From Anaerolineae bacterium (GTDB lineage Bacteria; Chloroflexota; Anaerolineae; Promineifilales; Promineifilaceae), in assembly GCA_020848035.1 (NCBI GenBank), contig JADLAX010000014.1, forward strand, positions 1-64,000: DNA of 64,000 nucleotides, given 5' to 3'. This document shows positions 26,099-37,466 of the stretch, in pieces. The position numbers and the translations under genes are program-made. Within the stretch, counting starts at the first letter, position 1, and each line of letters starts with the position of its first letter. Under the pieces are notes generated by a model. That model saw only the letters and a list, made by a program, of their open reading frames with translations, was not told the origin of the DNA and ran no database searches.

Positions 26099-27118
26099 TT
26101 ACAGGTCGGGGATGCTGCGCTGCAAGATTGGCAGTTCGGCCAACGCCTTGCCTGCCCCCAAAGCGGTACAGGCGATAGGGTTATCGGCCACGTAGGCAGG
26201 CACGCCCGTTTCACGGGTCAGCAGCGTGTCAATCTCGCGCAGCAGCGCCGTGCCTCCCGCCAATGCCATGCCCCGGTCGATAATGTCAGAAGAAAGTTCA
26301 GGCGGTGTCTTGGCCAGCACGGCCCGTACGACGTTAACAATCGCGGCCAGCGGTTCAGAAATGGCCTCAGCAACTTCACTAGAAGTAATGGTGATCGTTT
26401 TAGGTAGGCCCGCCACCTGGTCGCGCCCCTGGACTTGCATGTCCAGCTGGTCATCCAGATCAACGGCCGATCCAATTTTGATTTTGATCGCTTCGGCCGT
26501 TGGCTCGCCAATCACCAGGTTATACTTCTTGCGGATGTAGTTGATGATGGCTTCGTCGAGATGGACCCCACCCACGCGCACCGATTCGGCACAGACGATG
26601 CCATTCATGGAAACAACGGCCGCTTCCGTCGAACCGCCGCCCATATCAATGATCATGTTGCCCGTAGGGGTCCCGATGGGCAGGCCAGCACCAATCGCCG
26701 CCGCCAGGGGTTCAGGGATCAGGTGAACCGGGTCGCGTGCCCCGGCAGCCAGAGCCGCTTCTTTCACGGCGCGCCGCTCGACGCTGGTAACACCGTAGGG
26801 CACGCTGATCATCACCACCGGCTTGCGCAGGCGCAGCCGCCCGGCCACCTTACCGATGAAATATTCCAGCATGCCCTGGGTGACAAAGTAGTCGGCAATC
26901 ACGCCATCGCGCAACGGCCGTATCACTTCAATGGATTCGGGGGTACGGCCGTACATCTCCTTGGCCGCCCGCCCCACTTCCACAATCGTCGTCTTGTTCT
27001 CGTCCTCCCGAATGGCCACAACCGAAGGCTCCTGGAGCACCACGCCCCGCCCCTGATCATGTACCAGGACATTCACCGTGCCCAAATCAATGGCCACATA
27101 CGGCGTAAAAATTGCCAC
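26099..27118 (-). CDS. mreB: Rod shape-determining protein MreB
   Basis: This actin-like ATPase guides cell-wall synthesis. The phosphate-1 loop [19 protein letters not shown], the phosphate-2 loop [14 protein letters not shown] and the adenosine loop [14 protein letters not shown] are all present. The 339 residues match MreB/Mbl. The GTG at 27118 lies 2 bases after the atpC stop, so it is translationally coupled to ATP synthase. No mreC/mreD follows; a terminator does. The placement at the end of an F1 operon is unusual in well-studied bacteria. Confidence 0.94.
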   Translation of the reverse strand: MAIFTPYVAIDLGTVNVLVHDQGRGVVLQEPSVVAIREDENKTTIVEVGRAAKEMYGRTPESIEVIRPLRDGVIADYFVTQGMLEYFIGKVAGRLRLRKPVVMISVPYGVTSVERRAVKEAALAAGARDPVHLIPEPLAAAIGAGLPIGTPTGNMIIDMGGGSTEAAVVSMNGIVCAESVRVGGVHLDEAIINYIRKKYNLVIGEPTAEAIKIKIGSAVDLDDQLDMQVQGRDQVAGLPKTITITSSEVAEAISEPLAAIVNVVRAVLAKTPPELSSDIIDRGMALAGGTALLREIDTLLTRETGVPAYVADNPIACTALGAGKALAELPILQRSIPDL

Positions 27119-27120
27119 AG

Positions 27121-27588
27121 TTAGCTTTCATCCTGACGGGGATAACCCGCACCCGTCGCCATTTCTCGCCGCCGCCGCCCACTGTGCCGCCGACCCACAT
27201 CCAACCGAATTTGCGCCCGCAGCAAAGAAGCCTGGATTTGCGCAAATTGGTCCGGGTCTTGCACCGCGCCCTCTTTCATCGCCTGCAAGGCGCGCTCACG
27301 GGCTCGTTCTGCCCGTTCCAGGTCAATTTCTTCCGCCTGTTCCGCAGAATCAGCCAGCACAATCACCTTGTCCGGCTGTACCTCAGCATAGCCACCGCCA
27401 ATGGCAAAATGCTCTTCTTCGCCGTCTGGGTGACGCACCCACACATCGCCAAAAGCCAGGGTCGTCAGCAGCGCGGAGTGGTTGGGCAAAATACCCATCC
27501 GACCTTCTGTGCCGGGCAAGGAAACGGATGCCACCTGCTGGCTAAAAACCAGCCGTTCCTGCGTCACAATATCACATTGAATAGTCAT
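27121..27588 (-). CDS. atpC: F1 ATP synthase epsilon subunit
   Basis: The N-terminal beta-sandwich ([21 protein letters not shown], then [16 protein letters not shown] and [20 protein letters not shown]) is clear, followed by the two C-terminal regulatory helices. At 155 residues it is longer than the usual 130-140, with a basic tail [14 protein letters not shown]. It follows atpD after a 108-bp gap holding a repeat and is coupled to mreB. Confidence 0.93.
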   Translation of the reverse strand: MTIQCDIVTQERLVFSQQVASVSLPGTEGRMGILPNHSALLTTLAFGDVWVRHPDGEEEHFAIGGGYAEVQPDKVIVLADSAEQAEEIDLERAERARERALQAMKEGAVQDPDQFAQIQASLLRAQIRLDVGRRHSGRRRREMATGAGYPRQDES

Positions 27589-27615
27589 AGATTCACCTGC
27601 GGTAATCCGTAAACA

Positions 27616-27664
27616 GTAATCAGTAGCCTGTAACCAGTAATGTTGGCTACCTGCTACTGATTAC
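27616..27664. repeat. GTAATCAGTAGC inverted repeat
   Basis: GTAATCAGTAGC (27616-27627) and GCTACTGATTAC (27653-27664) are perfect 12-bp complements. It lies between atpD and atpC. Confidence 0.85.
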
Positions 27665-27696
27665 AAAATCTTCTCGTTAAATTTAGCGAGCTTTTA

Positions 27697-29103
<1,407 letters not shown>

Positions 29104-29136
29104 CTAACAAATTGTTCGTTTTCAACTTAGCTATTT

Positions 29137-29183
29137 GGTAATTGCGTAATTGAGCAATTGAATTACCCAATTACTCCATTACT
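29137..29183. repeat. AATTACCCAATTACT-family inverted repeat
   Basis: GGTAATTGCGTAATTGAGC is followed by AATTACCCAATTACTCC. It lies between atpG and atpD and belongs with 16313 and 55236. Confidence 0.8.
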
Positions 29184-29202
29184 TTTACCGAACAATCTCT
29201 AA

Positions 29203-30111
29203 CTATAATTGCGACAATGCCTCCGCACCGCCGACGATATCTAAAATTTCGCTGGTAATGCTTGCTTGCCGCGCTTTGTTGCGCTCCAAAGTCAATATCT
29301 CTACCAATTCACCCGCGTTGTCTGTGGCGTTGTTCATGGCCACATACCGGGCGCTGTGTTCACTGGCCTGCGATTCCAACACAGACTGGTACACCTGCAA
29401 GTCGGTAAACCGGGGCACCACCGTATTGAGCAGGGCTTCGGGGCCGGGTTCATATTCGTAAATCCGGTTGGAAACGCCCGTGAGGTCCACGTTAGAGACG
29501 TATTCGGCCACGGCCATGGTGCTGAAGTCAGTTGGTTTGAGGGGCAGCAGCTGTTTGATAGACGGCCGTCTCGCAATCAAGTTAATGAAATCGGTATAGC
29601 CAACAAACACCAGGTCTACTTTGCCACTCAAAAAGTCATCCGTCACCAGCTGCGAAATCGGCGTTACGTCCAAAATTGACGGAGAATCCGGGATGCTGTC
29701 GAACGAGGCCACCACGTTGTAGCCACGCCGAATCATCAAGTCGCGCCCTTTACGGCCGACGGCAATGATCTCTGCCGGTACGTCCCACGCGCGCAGAAAG
29801 CGCTCGGCATACCCCACCATGTTGCTGTTAAACGCCCCGGCCAGACCCCGATTTCCCGTCAGTAAAATGAGGGAGATTCGTTTGATCTGCGCCCGCGGCG
29901 TCAGCAACGGGTGGCCCGTTTGACCAACCCCTGGTTGTGAGGCCAGATTGTTCAGAATTTCAAACGCCTTACCCGCATAAGCCCGCGTGGCTTCTACCTG
30001 CCGCTGCGCCTTGTTGGCTTTGGAGGCAGAAACGGCCGCTAACGCACTCGTCACCTGAGAGATATTCTTGATACTTTTAATACGCTTGCTTAACTCGCGT
30101 TCGGTAGCCAC
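29203..30111 (-). CDS. atpG: F1 ATP synthase gamma subunit
   Basis: The rotor shaft protein has the two conserved coiled-coil ends: N-terminal ELSKRIKSIKNISQVTSALA and C-terminal LTLERNKARQASITSEILDI. The central domain begins ISLILLTGNRGLAGAFNSNM. The GTG at 30111 has AGGAG upstream, with 13 bases after the atpA stop. The 302-residue length is normal. Confidence 0.96.
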   Translation of the reverse strand: MATERELSKRIKSIKNISQVTSALAAVSASKANKAQRQVEATRAYAGKAFEILNNLASQPGVGQTGHPLLTPRAQIKRISLILLTGNRGLAGAFNSNMVGYAERFLRAWDVPAEIIAVGRKGRDLMIRRGYNVVASFDSIPDSPSILDVTPISQLVTDDFLSGKVDLVFVGYTDFINLIARRPSIKQLLPLKPTDFSTMAVAEYVSNVDLTGVSNRIYEYEPGPEALLNTVVPRFTDLQVYQSVLESQASEHSARYVAMNNATDNAGELVEILTLERNKARQASITSEILDIVGGAEALSQL

Positions 30112-30124
30112 AAATCTCTCCTAC

Positions 30125-31789
30125 TTATGAATTTGTCCAGTTCGCGTTAAAGTCCTCAATCGCCTGGCGCAAATTCGCTTCAATGCCGTCGTTCCACGCA
30201 CCGGTTTTCAAAGGCGCGGCCACTTCGGGGCGAGCCGTATCTACGTAACGCACAAACTCACGCTCCCACCGGGAAATCTCGCGCACCGGCACCTTGTCCA
30301 GATAACCGCGCGAACCAGCGTAAATGAGCATAACCTGGTGCTCCAACGGCCACGGACTGTACTGCGGCTGCTTCAAAAGCTCCATCAGACGCTCACCACG
30401 CGACAGCTGACGCTGTGTGGCCGCATCCAGATCGGAGCCAAACTGGGCAAACGCCGCCAATTCACGGTACTGCGACAGGTCAGACTTCAACCCACCAGAC
30501 ACCTTGCTCATGGCCCGCTTCTGCGCCGCGCTACCTACGCGGGAGACGGACAAACCGGTGTTGATGGCCGGACGCTGACCGGCGTTGAACAGGTCGGTTT
30601 CCAGGAAAATCTGGCCGTCGGTGATGGAGATAACGTTGGTGGGAATGTAAGCCGACACGTCACCAAGCAGGGTCTCGATGATGGGTAGCGCCGTCAAAGA
30701 ACCACCGGTACCTGGCCGTTTGGCCACTTCGTATTTGTCATCGCCCAATTCTTTGAGCGCTTTTTCGTAATGTTCAGCTTCCAGGTTACCAAAATAGACT
30801 TCGCCATTCACGCCTTTGGTGTCGGCCGTCACTTCGGTGCCTTTTTCCACAATGATCCACTCATCGCGCAGACGAACGGCCCGTTCCAGCAAGGTGCTGT
30901 GCAGGGAGAAAATGTCGCCCGGGTACGCTTCACGCCCCGGCGGGCGGCGCAGAATCAGGGACATCTGGCGATAGGCCCAGGCATGTTTGGAGAGATCGTC
31001 GTAAATGACCAGGGCATCACGGCCGTTGTCCATAAACTCTTCGCCGATGGTGCAGCCAGTGTAAGGGGCAAAATATTGCAGCGGCGCCGGATCAGAAGCA
31101 CCAGCCACCACGACGGTGGTGTATTCCATCGCCCCGTAGCGCTCTAAGGTGTCTACCACCTGGGCTACCTGGCCAACGCGCTGGCCAATGGCCACGTAGA
31201 TGCAGACCATGTTGCCGCCCTTCTGGTTAATAATTGTGTCCAGGCAGATGGCGGTTTTACCCGTCTGGCGGTCGCCAATGATGAGCTCGCGCTGACCGCG
31301 GCCGATGGGGAACATGGCGTCGATGGCGATGATACCGGTCTGCACCGGGGTATCCACACCTTTACGCTCGATGACGCCAGGGGCAGTACGCTGAATCGGG
31401 CGCACCTTGGTGGTGTTGATGGGGCCTTTGCCGTCAACCGGGTTGCCCAAGGGATCAACCACACGGCCGATCAGGGCATCACCGACGGGGACAGAGGCGA
31501 TACGGCCGGTGGCCCGCACCTCGTCGCCGACTTCGATATCGGCATAGTCACCCATGACCACGACACCGACCAGCTTAGCTTGCAGGTCCAGCGCCAGGCC
31601 AGCGATGCCATTGCTAAACTCCACCAATTCGTTGGCTTTTACATCAGCCAGACCATCGACCAGGGCGATACCATCGTAAACGGCCGTTACCGTCCCAACA
31701 CTGCGCGCCTCAACTTTATGGTCGAAGTCCTTAATCTGCTGTAAGAGTGATTCCGTGATGTTCTTAAAATCTGGGGCAAGGGTTGCCAT
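30125..31789 (-). CDS. atpA: F1 ATP synthase alpha subunit
   Basis: This non-catalytic nucleotide-binding subunit carries the P-loop [13 protein letters not shown], the arginine-finger region [12 protein letters not shown] and the DELSIN-like N-terminal strand region. The ATG at 31789 follows AGGAGG at 7 bases (554 residues; the frame starts at 31813). The operon reads atpA-atpG-atpD-atpC-mreB. Genes for a, b, c and delta are not upstream, so the F0 part is elsewhere in the genome. A Rex-like site lies 355 bp upstream. Confidence 0.97.
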   Translation of the reverse strand: MATLAPDFKNITESLLQQIKDFDHKVEARSVGTVTAVYDGIALVDGLADVKANELVEFSNGIAGLALDLQAKLVGVVVMGDYADIEVGDEVRATGRIASVPVGDALIGRVVDPLGNPVDGKGPINTTKVRPIQRTAPGVIERKGVDTPVQTGIIAIDAMFPIGRGQRELIIGDRQTGKTAICLDTIINQKGGNMVCIYVAIGQRVGQVAQVVDTLERYGAMEYTTVVVAGASDPAPLQYFAPYTGCTIGEEFMDNGRDALVIYDDLSKHAWAYRQMSLILRRPPGREAYPGDIFSLHSTLLERAVRLRDEWIIVEKGTEVTADTKGVNGEVYFGNLEAEHYEKALKELGDDKYEVAKRPGTGGSLTALPIIETLLGDVSAYIPTNVISITDGQIFLETDLFNAGQRPAINTGLSVSRVGSAAQKRAMSKVSGGLKSDLSQYRELAAFAQFGSDLDAATQRQLSRGERLMELLKQPQYSPWPLEHQVMLIYAGSRGYLDKVPVREISRWEREFVRYVDTARPEVAAPLKTGAWNDGIEANLRQAIEDFNANWTNS

Positions 31790-32214
31790 CCACCAACCTC
31801 CTATAGAGTCCATGATGTGTACAATGGCATTGGTCCTTGAGCGTTTTGCGCCAGGCCGTCATGGCTTGAGTTCGCCAACGCCCATCACACAATGCTACAA
31901 AATTATGCAGGCCATACACACCGATGCTGAAGATTTTTTATTTCTTGTTAATCGAAAAGATCGTTGTCTTACCGTGCGGCCTTCCGTACCACAACAGCGA
32001 GGGGCATTATCACTGGGGGCAGGATTTAGCTGCCAGGTACCCTGGAATGCGCCAAAAATATACCTTACCTATGGCCATTTGTCCAACGATTCACAATCGG
32101 GAACGGCCGTTTTGGAGCAGGTTTATTCGGGCGAGTTGTCTAATTGTGTTTTTTATCACAAGCTGGCTGTGGCGTCAACGTGCAGATCAGGAGTGGTGTG
32201 GATAAACTTGCAGC
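31790..32214. other. Divergent intergenic region of atpA and a membrane protein gene
   Basis: This 425-bp gap holds no credible gene; the short frames across it have no ribosome sites and no recognisable sequence. It contains one ACGGCCGT copy at 32103 and a Rex-like palindrome at 32144. Promoters of both flanking genes should lie here, but I cannot place them securely. Confidence 0.6.
32144..32161. promoter_or_regulatory. Candidate Rex operator in the atp divergent region
   Basis: On the minus strand it reads TTGTGATAAAAAACACAA, with both outer halves matching TTGTG/CACAA. It differs by only two bases from the site upstream of the bc operon. It is 54 bp from the plus-strand membrane-protein start and 355 bp from atpA, so which promoter it serves is open. 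Confidence 0.6.
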
Positions 32215-34494
32215 ATGTTTGGACGTAACATTGAGGGGAAACGGCCGTTGCTTCACCCAATTCGTGCCCATCGCCAGGGGCTGCTGCTCATTCTGACTTG
32301 CTACCTGCTGATTACCGTGGCCTACGGCGTGATTAATCCGCTGTTTGAAGCCCCGGATGAACATTGGCATTTTTTTACGGCCGTCTACATCGCCGAAAAC
32401 AAGCGTTTGCCGGTGGTTGAGGCCGAATACGACCCCTGGCTGAGCCAGGAAGCGGCCCAGCCGCCGCTCTACTACCTGCTCAGTGCCGCCCTGATTGCCC
32501 CCCTCGACACCAGCCGCGCCCGCGAAGCGGTGTGGCTCAATCCTTTTGGTACGCAGGGCATTGGCAATGCGGCAGCCCTGGTCAACCGCAACCAGGTCAT
32601 CCACACCACCGCTGAGGCATGGCCCTGGCGCGGCACCTTCCTGGCCGCCCATTTGCTGCGGCTGTTCGCCACGCTGCTGGGATTGGGGACGCTGCTGGGC
32701 ATTTATCACAGCGCCCGCCTGCTCTGGCCGCAGCGATTCGATATCCCGCTTTTGGCTACAGCATTGGTCGCTTTTCTGCCCCAATTCAACTTTCAGCATG
32801 CGGCCGTTAGCAACGATCCGCTGATTATTTTTCTGAGTACGGCCGCTTTGTGGCAGCTGATCTGGCTGTGGCAGCGGCCGGTAACGGCCAGGCGACTGCT
32901 GCTGCTGGGCATCACCATTGGCCTGGCGGCGCTGAGCAAAAACGCCGGGGTGCTGCTGCTGCTGTTTGCCGCCGGTTTTCTGGCGGTACGCCGCCTGAAG
33001 GACGGGCTGAACAACTGGCCAAAGCAATTGGCAACTTGGGGCTGGCAGACGGCCGTTTACCTCCTTCTCCCCGTCTTGCTGCTGGCGGGCTGGCTGTGGT
33101 GGCGCAACTGGCAGCTTTATGGGGATTGGACCGCCACCAACCAGTTCATCCGCCTGGCGGGCGGCGACCGGGGCTATACGCTGCTCCAGGTACTGGCCGA
33201 AAGCGGCGGGCTGTGGCGCTCGCTGGTTGCCGTGTTTGGCTGGTTTAACCTGCTGGCCCCGGCCTGGGTCTACTGGCTCTGGAACGGATTGGCCGTGGTG
33301 GGGCTGGTTGGCATTGTGCGGTCAGTTATTAGAGATTCGAGATTGGAGATGGAAGATTCTTTTCGAGTACCAATCTCCAATCTCCAATCTCTCATCTCCC
33401 ACTCCTTGCCGCTGCTGCTGTTGGGCTGGGTGCTGGCGGTGTATGCCGGGCTGGTGCTTTTTATGCTGCGCACCCCGGCGGCGCAAGGGCGGCTGCTCTT
33501 TCCGGCGATTTTGCCGCTGGCGCTGGGGTTGGCTTATGGGCTGGCCAGCTGGCGCTGGCGGCCCCTGCTCGGGCTGGCCCCAGCCCTGGCCCTGCTGACG
33601 ACGCTGGTCAGTTTGTGGGGTGTCATTGGGCCAGCTTACCAGTTGCCCCCTACCCTGGCCCACTTGCCCGAAGACGCGGTGCCGCTGGACCTGGAAATGG
33701 GTGCCGGGCTGAGGTTGGTGGGGGTGGCGATGGAGACAGAAACGGCCGTTCCCGACAACACAGTCTGGTTCACGCTGTACTGGCAGGCAGAAAGCATCCC
33801 CCAGGTGCCACCAGAGCTGGTGGTCAACATTTTGGGCCGATCGTTGACGTTGGTGGGCAGCAGCCACAGCTTCCACGGGCGCGGACTGTACCCGGCGACG
33901 CAGTGGCCAACAGACGGCATCGTGGCCGACCGGATGGGGGTGCGGCTGGACAAAACCATCGAGACGCCCGTGCTGGCCCAGCTGTTTGTGCGGCTGGTGG
34001 CTGACGGAGCGTTGGACCCCGAAAGTGTGCCGGTGAGCCAGGTCAAAATTGTGCCCGCAGCGTGGCCCGAGCCAACCAACACAGTTTTGGCAGAGATTGG
34101 TGGAGCGGTGCAGGTAACGGCCGTTTCCAATCCACCGCCTCAAGCCAGCCCTGGTGATACGATCACCATCGACGTGACCTGGCAGGTGATTGCCCCGCCG
34201 CAGGCCGATTGGACCACCCTGCTGCACCTGGGCGAAGCCAACCAGCCGCCACTGGCCACGGGGGACAGCCCACCGCTGGCTGGCGATTATCCTACCCGGG
34301 TTTGGGCGGCAGGCGAGGTATTTACCGACCAATACACGCTGACCATTCCGGCCGGGGTGGCCGACGGCCGTTACTCCCTCTGGCTGGGCATGTATCGCAG
34401 CGACACCATCGAACGCCTGCCGCTGACCGTCGATGGTGAACCACAGCCCAATTCGGTCTACCAGCTTGGCACGATTGAGATCATCGCTCCATAA
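32215..34494 (+). CDS. Large membrane protein, GT-C/DUF2142-like glycosyltransferase candidate
   Basis: The 759-residue protein has about ten membrane helices in the first 460 residues and a soluble C-terminal beta-rich region. The first loop NPLFEAPDEHWHFFTAVYIAEN places an acidic pair after helix 1, as in lipid-linked sugar transferases (GT-C). The block AAQPPLYYLLSAALI is also typical. It would use polyprenyl-phosphate sugars on the outer face; acceptor unknown. Between two helices, residues about 372-396 are encoded by a GGAGATTGG-family hairpin in frame (33331-33405). It is unrelated in sequence to its 941-residue neighbour but of the same general kind. Confidence 0.8.
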   Translation: MFGRNIEGKRPLLHPIRAHRQGLLLILTCYLLITVAYGVINPLFEAPDEHWHFFTAVYIAENKRLPVVEAEYDPWLSQEAAQPPLYYLLSAALIAPLDTSRAREAVWLNPFGTQGIGNAAALVNRNQVIHTTAEAWPWRGTFLAAHLLRLFATLLGLGTLLGIYHSARLLWPQRFDIPLLATALVAFLPQFNFQHAAVSNDPLIIFLSTAALWQLIWLWQRPVTARRLLLLGITIGLAALSKNAGVLLLLFAAGFLAVRRLKDGLNNWPKQLATWGWQTAVYLLLPVLLLAGWLWWRNWQLYGDWTATNQFIRLAGGDRGYTLLQVLAESGGLWRSLVAVFGWFNLLAPAWVYWLWNGLAVVGLVGIVRSVIRDSRLEMEDSFRVPISNLQSLISHSLPLLLLGWVLAVYAGLVLFMLRTPAAQGRLLFPAILPLALGLAYGLASWRWRPLLGLAPALALLTTLVSLWGVIGPAYQLPPTLAHLPEDAVPLDLEMGAGLRLVGVAMETETAVPDNTVWFTLYWQAESIPQVPPELVVNILGRSLTLVGSSHSFHGRGLYPATQWPTDGIVADRMGVRLDKTIETPVLAQLFVRLVADGALDPESVPVSQVKIVPAAWPEPTNTVLAEIGGAVQVTAVSNPPPQASPGDTITIDVTWQVIAPPQADWTTLLHLGEANQPPLATGDSPPLAGDYPTRVWAAGEVFTDQYTLTIPAGVADGRYSLWLGMYRSDTIERLPLTVDGEPQPNSVYQLGTIEIIAP
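33331..33405. repeat. AGATTGGAGAT-family inverted repeat inside a coding region
   Basis: GAGATTGGAGATGGAAG is answered by CCAATCTCCAATCTCCAATC. It encodes a loop (SRLEMEDSFRVPISNLQSL) of the membrane protein without breaking its frame. A relative is at 37746-37802. Confidence 0.85.
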
Positions 34495-34619
34495 CCTTAT
34501 CATGCTGAGGTCCTCCGAAGCATCCCATCCGCTCGGTAGTCAGCAAACAAAGTCCAATCAAGACGCTTACCACAAGGTTCTTGTCGGAAGCTTCACTTGG
34601 TTCAACCAAATTTAGCACT

Positions 34620-37445
34620 TTAAGGGGTGATAGTGATAGTTGGCAGCAGAACCCGATCGCCGAGTTCGCTGTGGGGGCCGCTGGCGGGCAGGCGCTGCCC
34701 GGTGGCCAGCAGGTAAAGACCCACCTGAAGCTGGTATTCGCCCGGCGGCACGTTGGCCAACCAGGAACGGCCGTCCACTACCCTTTCCCCCTCCGCCCAA
34801 AACGACGTCGGGTACAGGCCGTGCAGCGGCTGACCATCCTGCCCGGCGACAAATTCCCCCGCTGGCGTCAGCAAATGCAGGAAAACGGTGTAATCCTCGG
34901 TGCTGGGGCCGATGGCTTGCCAGACCAGCGTCAGCGCCAGCGGCTCGTCCTGGGCCACGGTTTCGGGCACGCTGGCGTGGCTGAGCACAATCCCCTCGCC
35001 AAACTGGGTGCCGACTGGCTGGGCCTGGTGGGGAACGGCCGTTGCCTCCGGCGGCTGCTTGAGGCGGGCAATGTTGATCGTCACGTTGCCATCAGCATCG
35101 CGGATGGGCAGCGGGTGTTCTGTGCCGGGCTGGCGCAGCGACAGCTGGACGGTGTAGGCAGCAGGGGCGGCAGCGGGCAAGGGAATGGTGTACGGGTCGC
35201 GCAGCAGCTGCCCGGCGGACAAGTTGCTAAACACGGTGAAGCCGGGCGTGGGATTCACGATTGTTTGCTGGGGCACGCCCCGGCCATCCAGCAGGGTCAG
35301 CACCACTTCGTAGGCAGAGTTGGGCGGCTGGAGCGCCTGCCAGTAAAGCGTGAGTTGGTTGGGCAGCGTCGTCTCGACGCCGATCAGCCGAATTTCATTG
35401 TTGAAGTTACCGGCGGGTGGGGCCGGGATGTGGGGGATACGGCCGTCGCTTTCATGCACCACCAGCGGCGAATTGGCCTGATCCAGCCACAAGACTTTGC
35501 CCAGCAGCAGCAAAATTGCCAATCCGGCAGCCCAAAGAGAAATTAACCGCAAAGAGCGCAGAGGGCGCGGAGTTTTCATATTCTCAGCGTGCTCTGCGGC
35601 CTCTGCGGTAAAAATCAGTTCCTTTCGCTTCAAGACCAGCCACAAACAAACCAGCAACCCAGCCACAGACAGGCCATCGGCCAGCCAGCGCACGGACGTG
35701 CGGCCAAAGAAGATGGCCAGCGTGTGGCGGCCCGACGGAACCGATACCTGGAGACGGCCGTCCTCATCCGCCGCCACCGCCAACGCTTCACCATCCAGCC
35801 GGGCCTGCCAGCCGGGGAAGATGTGGCTGGCAAAGGTGAGCGTAGTGGGTTGGTTGAAGCTGGTGTGCCAGACGGCCGTCCACGGATTGCTGTTTTGTAC
35901 GGCAAGATCGGTGGGGGGAACGGCCGTTACCAACTTGTTCGCCAGCGAAGCGCCAGGGGGCGCAGTAGAGCCGGTTGGCCAGCCGGTGACGCGGGAGTCG
36001 CTGTACTCGCCCCAGGCAGTCAGGCCCACAATCTGGTAACGCTGCTGCACGGTGGTGACATCGGTCAGGGACGGCCGTTGCGGCAGCCCGGCCCAGCGCG
36101 GCGGATACAAATACGGCACCAGATTGACATAACTGACCAAAATGACACCCGCCAGAAGCATATTTAACCGCAGAGGGCGCAGAGGGAGCAGAGCGCGCAG
36201 AGAAAAATAAGAACCTCGGCGTTCTTCGCGTTCTCCGCGGTGAAAACCCAGCAAAACCAGGCGTAATCCAGCGAGTGGCAAAAAGAAGGTCGGGACGTCG
36301 AGCAACCGCCAGGGAAATTGCAAGTCGCGCAGCGGTGCCACCAGCCGCCAGACCAAATCGGAGGCGGGCAGCGTGAGGAAGAGCACGCCCCAGCCGAGCA
36401 GCCCAGCGGCAAAAAAGAGGGCGTCGGGCGCGGGGAAATCACCCCGTTTGCGCCACCAATTTAGCAACGTGTAACTGGAGACGGCCGTTCCGCCCGCCCC
36501 CAGCAGCAAAGCCACCAACCCCACCGTCTTGGGCAGATACGCACCACGCAGGCCAGCAACGGCCGTTCCTGGCCAATCCCACAGCGTGGCAAAATAATCG
36601 CCGTACCACACCTTGCTGGCCTCGGCGGCGTAGCGGGTAAACTGAATTTCGGTCAGGGCAGGCAGCCAGGCAAAGGCGGCCAGCGCCAGCCCCAGGGCAA
36701 ACATCCCGGCCAGCGCCAGCCAGCGCCGTCGCCCCGTACCGGGTTGAACCGCCACCGCCACCCCGCCCCACACCAACAGCGGCCCCAGCAGCAGCAAGCT
36801 GGCCGCCGTGTGCGCCAGCAGCAGCAAGGCCACCGCCACCGCCCCCAGCGCAATTCGTTTGGATGACGGCCCCTTCGACAGGCTCAGGGCAGGCTGTTGC
36901 GCCACGTGCCAGATGAGCCAGGCCACCAGCGGCACCAGCCCCAACGCCAGGCTGTTGGAGGTGCTGCCCCGGCTGTAAATTTGGGCGGCCACGTGTGGGG
37001 AGAGGGTGAAAACGGCCGTGGCCAGCAGCCCACCCACTTCTCCCGCCAATGCCCGGCCCAGACCAAACATGCCCACCGCGCCCAGCAGCAGGCACAGGGC
37101 AAACAGCAAATTGATGGCCACGGCCGCCTGCTGGCCAACCAGCCAGTACAGCGCCGTGAGCAAAAAGGCGCTCAGCGGTGGGTAAAAATTAAACAGCGGC
37201 GAGCCGTAGCCGTAGAGCAGATCGGGCTGCCAGCGGGCCAGCGGCAGGCCAGCGGCAAATTGGGCGTTCACCAGGGGAATGCGGAAGTAGTGCAGCAGCA
37301 AATCGTCGCCCTGGGGCGGCCGCCCCCACAGCGGCTGCGCCGCCAGGGCGGTGATGAGCAGCACTGCCAGCCACGGCCAGAATCGTCTGATGCGGGTTGA
37401 GGTAAACACGGCCGTAATCTTAGAGGGGAGAGCGAGAAAAACCAA
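34620..37445 (-). CDS. Large polytopic membrane protein with in-frame repeat insertions
   Basis: The 941-residue product has about a dozen membrane helices in its N-terminal 500 residues. A soluble domain follows (TLTFASHIFPGWQARLDGEAL, as in YfhO-like membrane proteins), then one more helix and a C-terminal beta-rich domain. The GDDLLLHYFRIPLVNAQFAAG loop near the N-terminus suggests a GT-C-like or YfhO-like role in surface glycosylation; not proven. Three segments derive from intergenic repeats: ALSLSKGP (36871-36893), ERRGSYFSLRALLPLRPLRL (36165-36246) and TAEAAEHAENMKTPRPLRSL (35543-35614). All keep the frame open and fall in loops. Confidence 0.82.
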   Translation of the reverse strand: MVFLALPSKITAVFTSTRIRRFWPWLAVLLITALAAQPLWGRPPQGDDLLLHYFRIPLVNAQFAAGLPLARWQPDLLYGYGSPLFNFYPPLSAFLLTALYWLVGQQAAVAINLLFALCLLLGAVGMFGLGRALAGEVGGLLATAVFTLSPHVAAQIYSRGSTSNSLALGLVPLVAWLIWHVAQQPALSLSKGPSSKRIALGAVAVALLLLAHTAASLLLLGPLLVWGGVAVAVQPGTGRRRWLALAGMFALGLALAAFAWLPALTEIQFTRYAAEASKVWYGDYFATLWDWPGTAVAGLRGAYLPKTVGLVALLLGAGGTAVSSYTLLNWWRKRGDFPAPDALFFAAGLLGWGVLFLTLPASDLVWRLVAPLRDLQFPWRLLDVPTFFLPLAGLRLVLLGFHRGEREERRGSYFSLRALLPLRPLRLNMLLAGVILVSYVNLVPYLYPPRWAGLPQRPSLTDVTTVQQRYQIVGLTAWGEYSDSRVTGWPTGSTAPPGASLANKLVTAVPPTDLAVQNSNPWTAVWHTSFNQPTTLTFASHIFPGWQARLDGEALAVAADEDGRLQVSVPSGRHTLAIFFGRTSVRWLADGLSVAGLLVCLWLVLKRKELIFTAEAAEHAENMKTPRPLRSLRLISLWAAGLAILLLLGKVLWLDQANSPLVVHESDGRIPHIPAPPAGNFNNEIRLIGVETTLPNQLTLYWQALQPPNSAYEVVLTLLDGRGVPQQTIVNPTPGFTVFSNLSAGQLLRDPYTIPLPAAAPAAYTVQLSLRQPGTEHPLPIRDADGNVTINIARLKQPPEATAVPHQAQPVGTQFGEGIVLSHASVPETVAQDEPLALTLVWQAIGPSTEDYTVFLHLLTPAGEFVAGQDGQPLHGLYPTSFWAEGERVVDGRSWLANVPPGEYQLQVGLYLLATGQRLPASGPHSELGDRVLLPTITITP
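35543..35614. repeat. CGCAGAG-family repeat inside a coding region
   Basis: TTAACCGCAAAGAGCGCAG runs to CTCTGCGGCCTCTGCGGTAA, with complementary ends. It is read in frame in the 941-residue membrane protein, just before its last membrane helix. Confidence 0.88.
36165..36246. repeat. CGCAGAG-family repeat inside a coding region
   Basis: TTAACCGCAGAGGGCGCAG runs to CGTTCTCCGCGGTGAAAA with complementary ends. It is the second copy in the same gene and also remains in frame; an intergenic copy is at 49024-49105. Confidence 0.88.
36871..36893. repeat. CCCTTCGACAGGCTCAGGGC repeat inside a coding region
   Basis: The core CCCTTCGACAGGCTCAGGG is a known type of dispersed bacterial hairpin. Here it encodes ALSLSKGP in a loop of the membrane protein. 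A related CTTCGACAAGCTCAG core lies at 43893 in the type IIG gene. Confidence 0.75.
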
Positions 37446-37466
37446 CTCGAATTAGACGGGGAATGA

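Noticed and set aside
31755-32228. 157-codon frame over the atpA start and upstream gap
   Set aside because: It overlaps atpA on the other strand, lacks a ribosome site and shows no family-like sequence.
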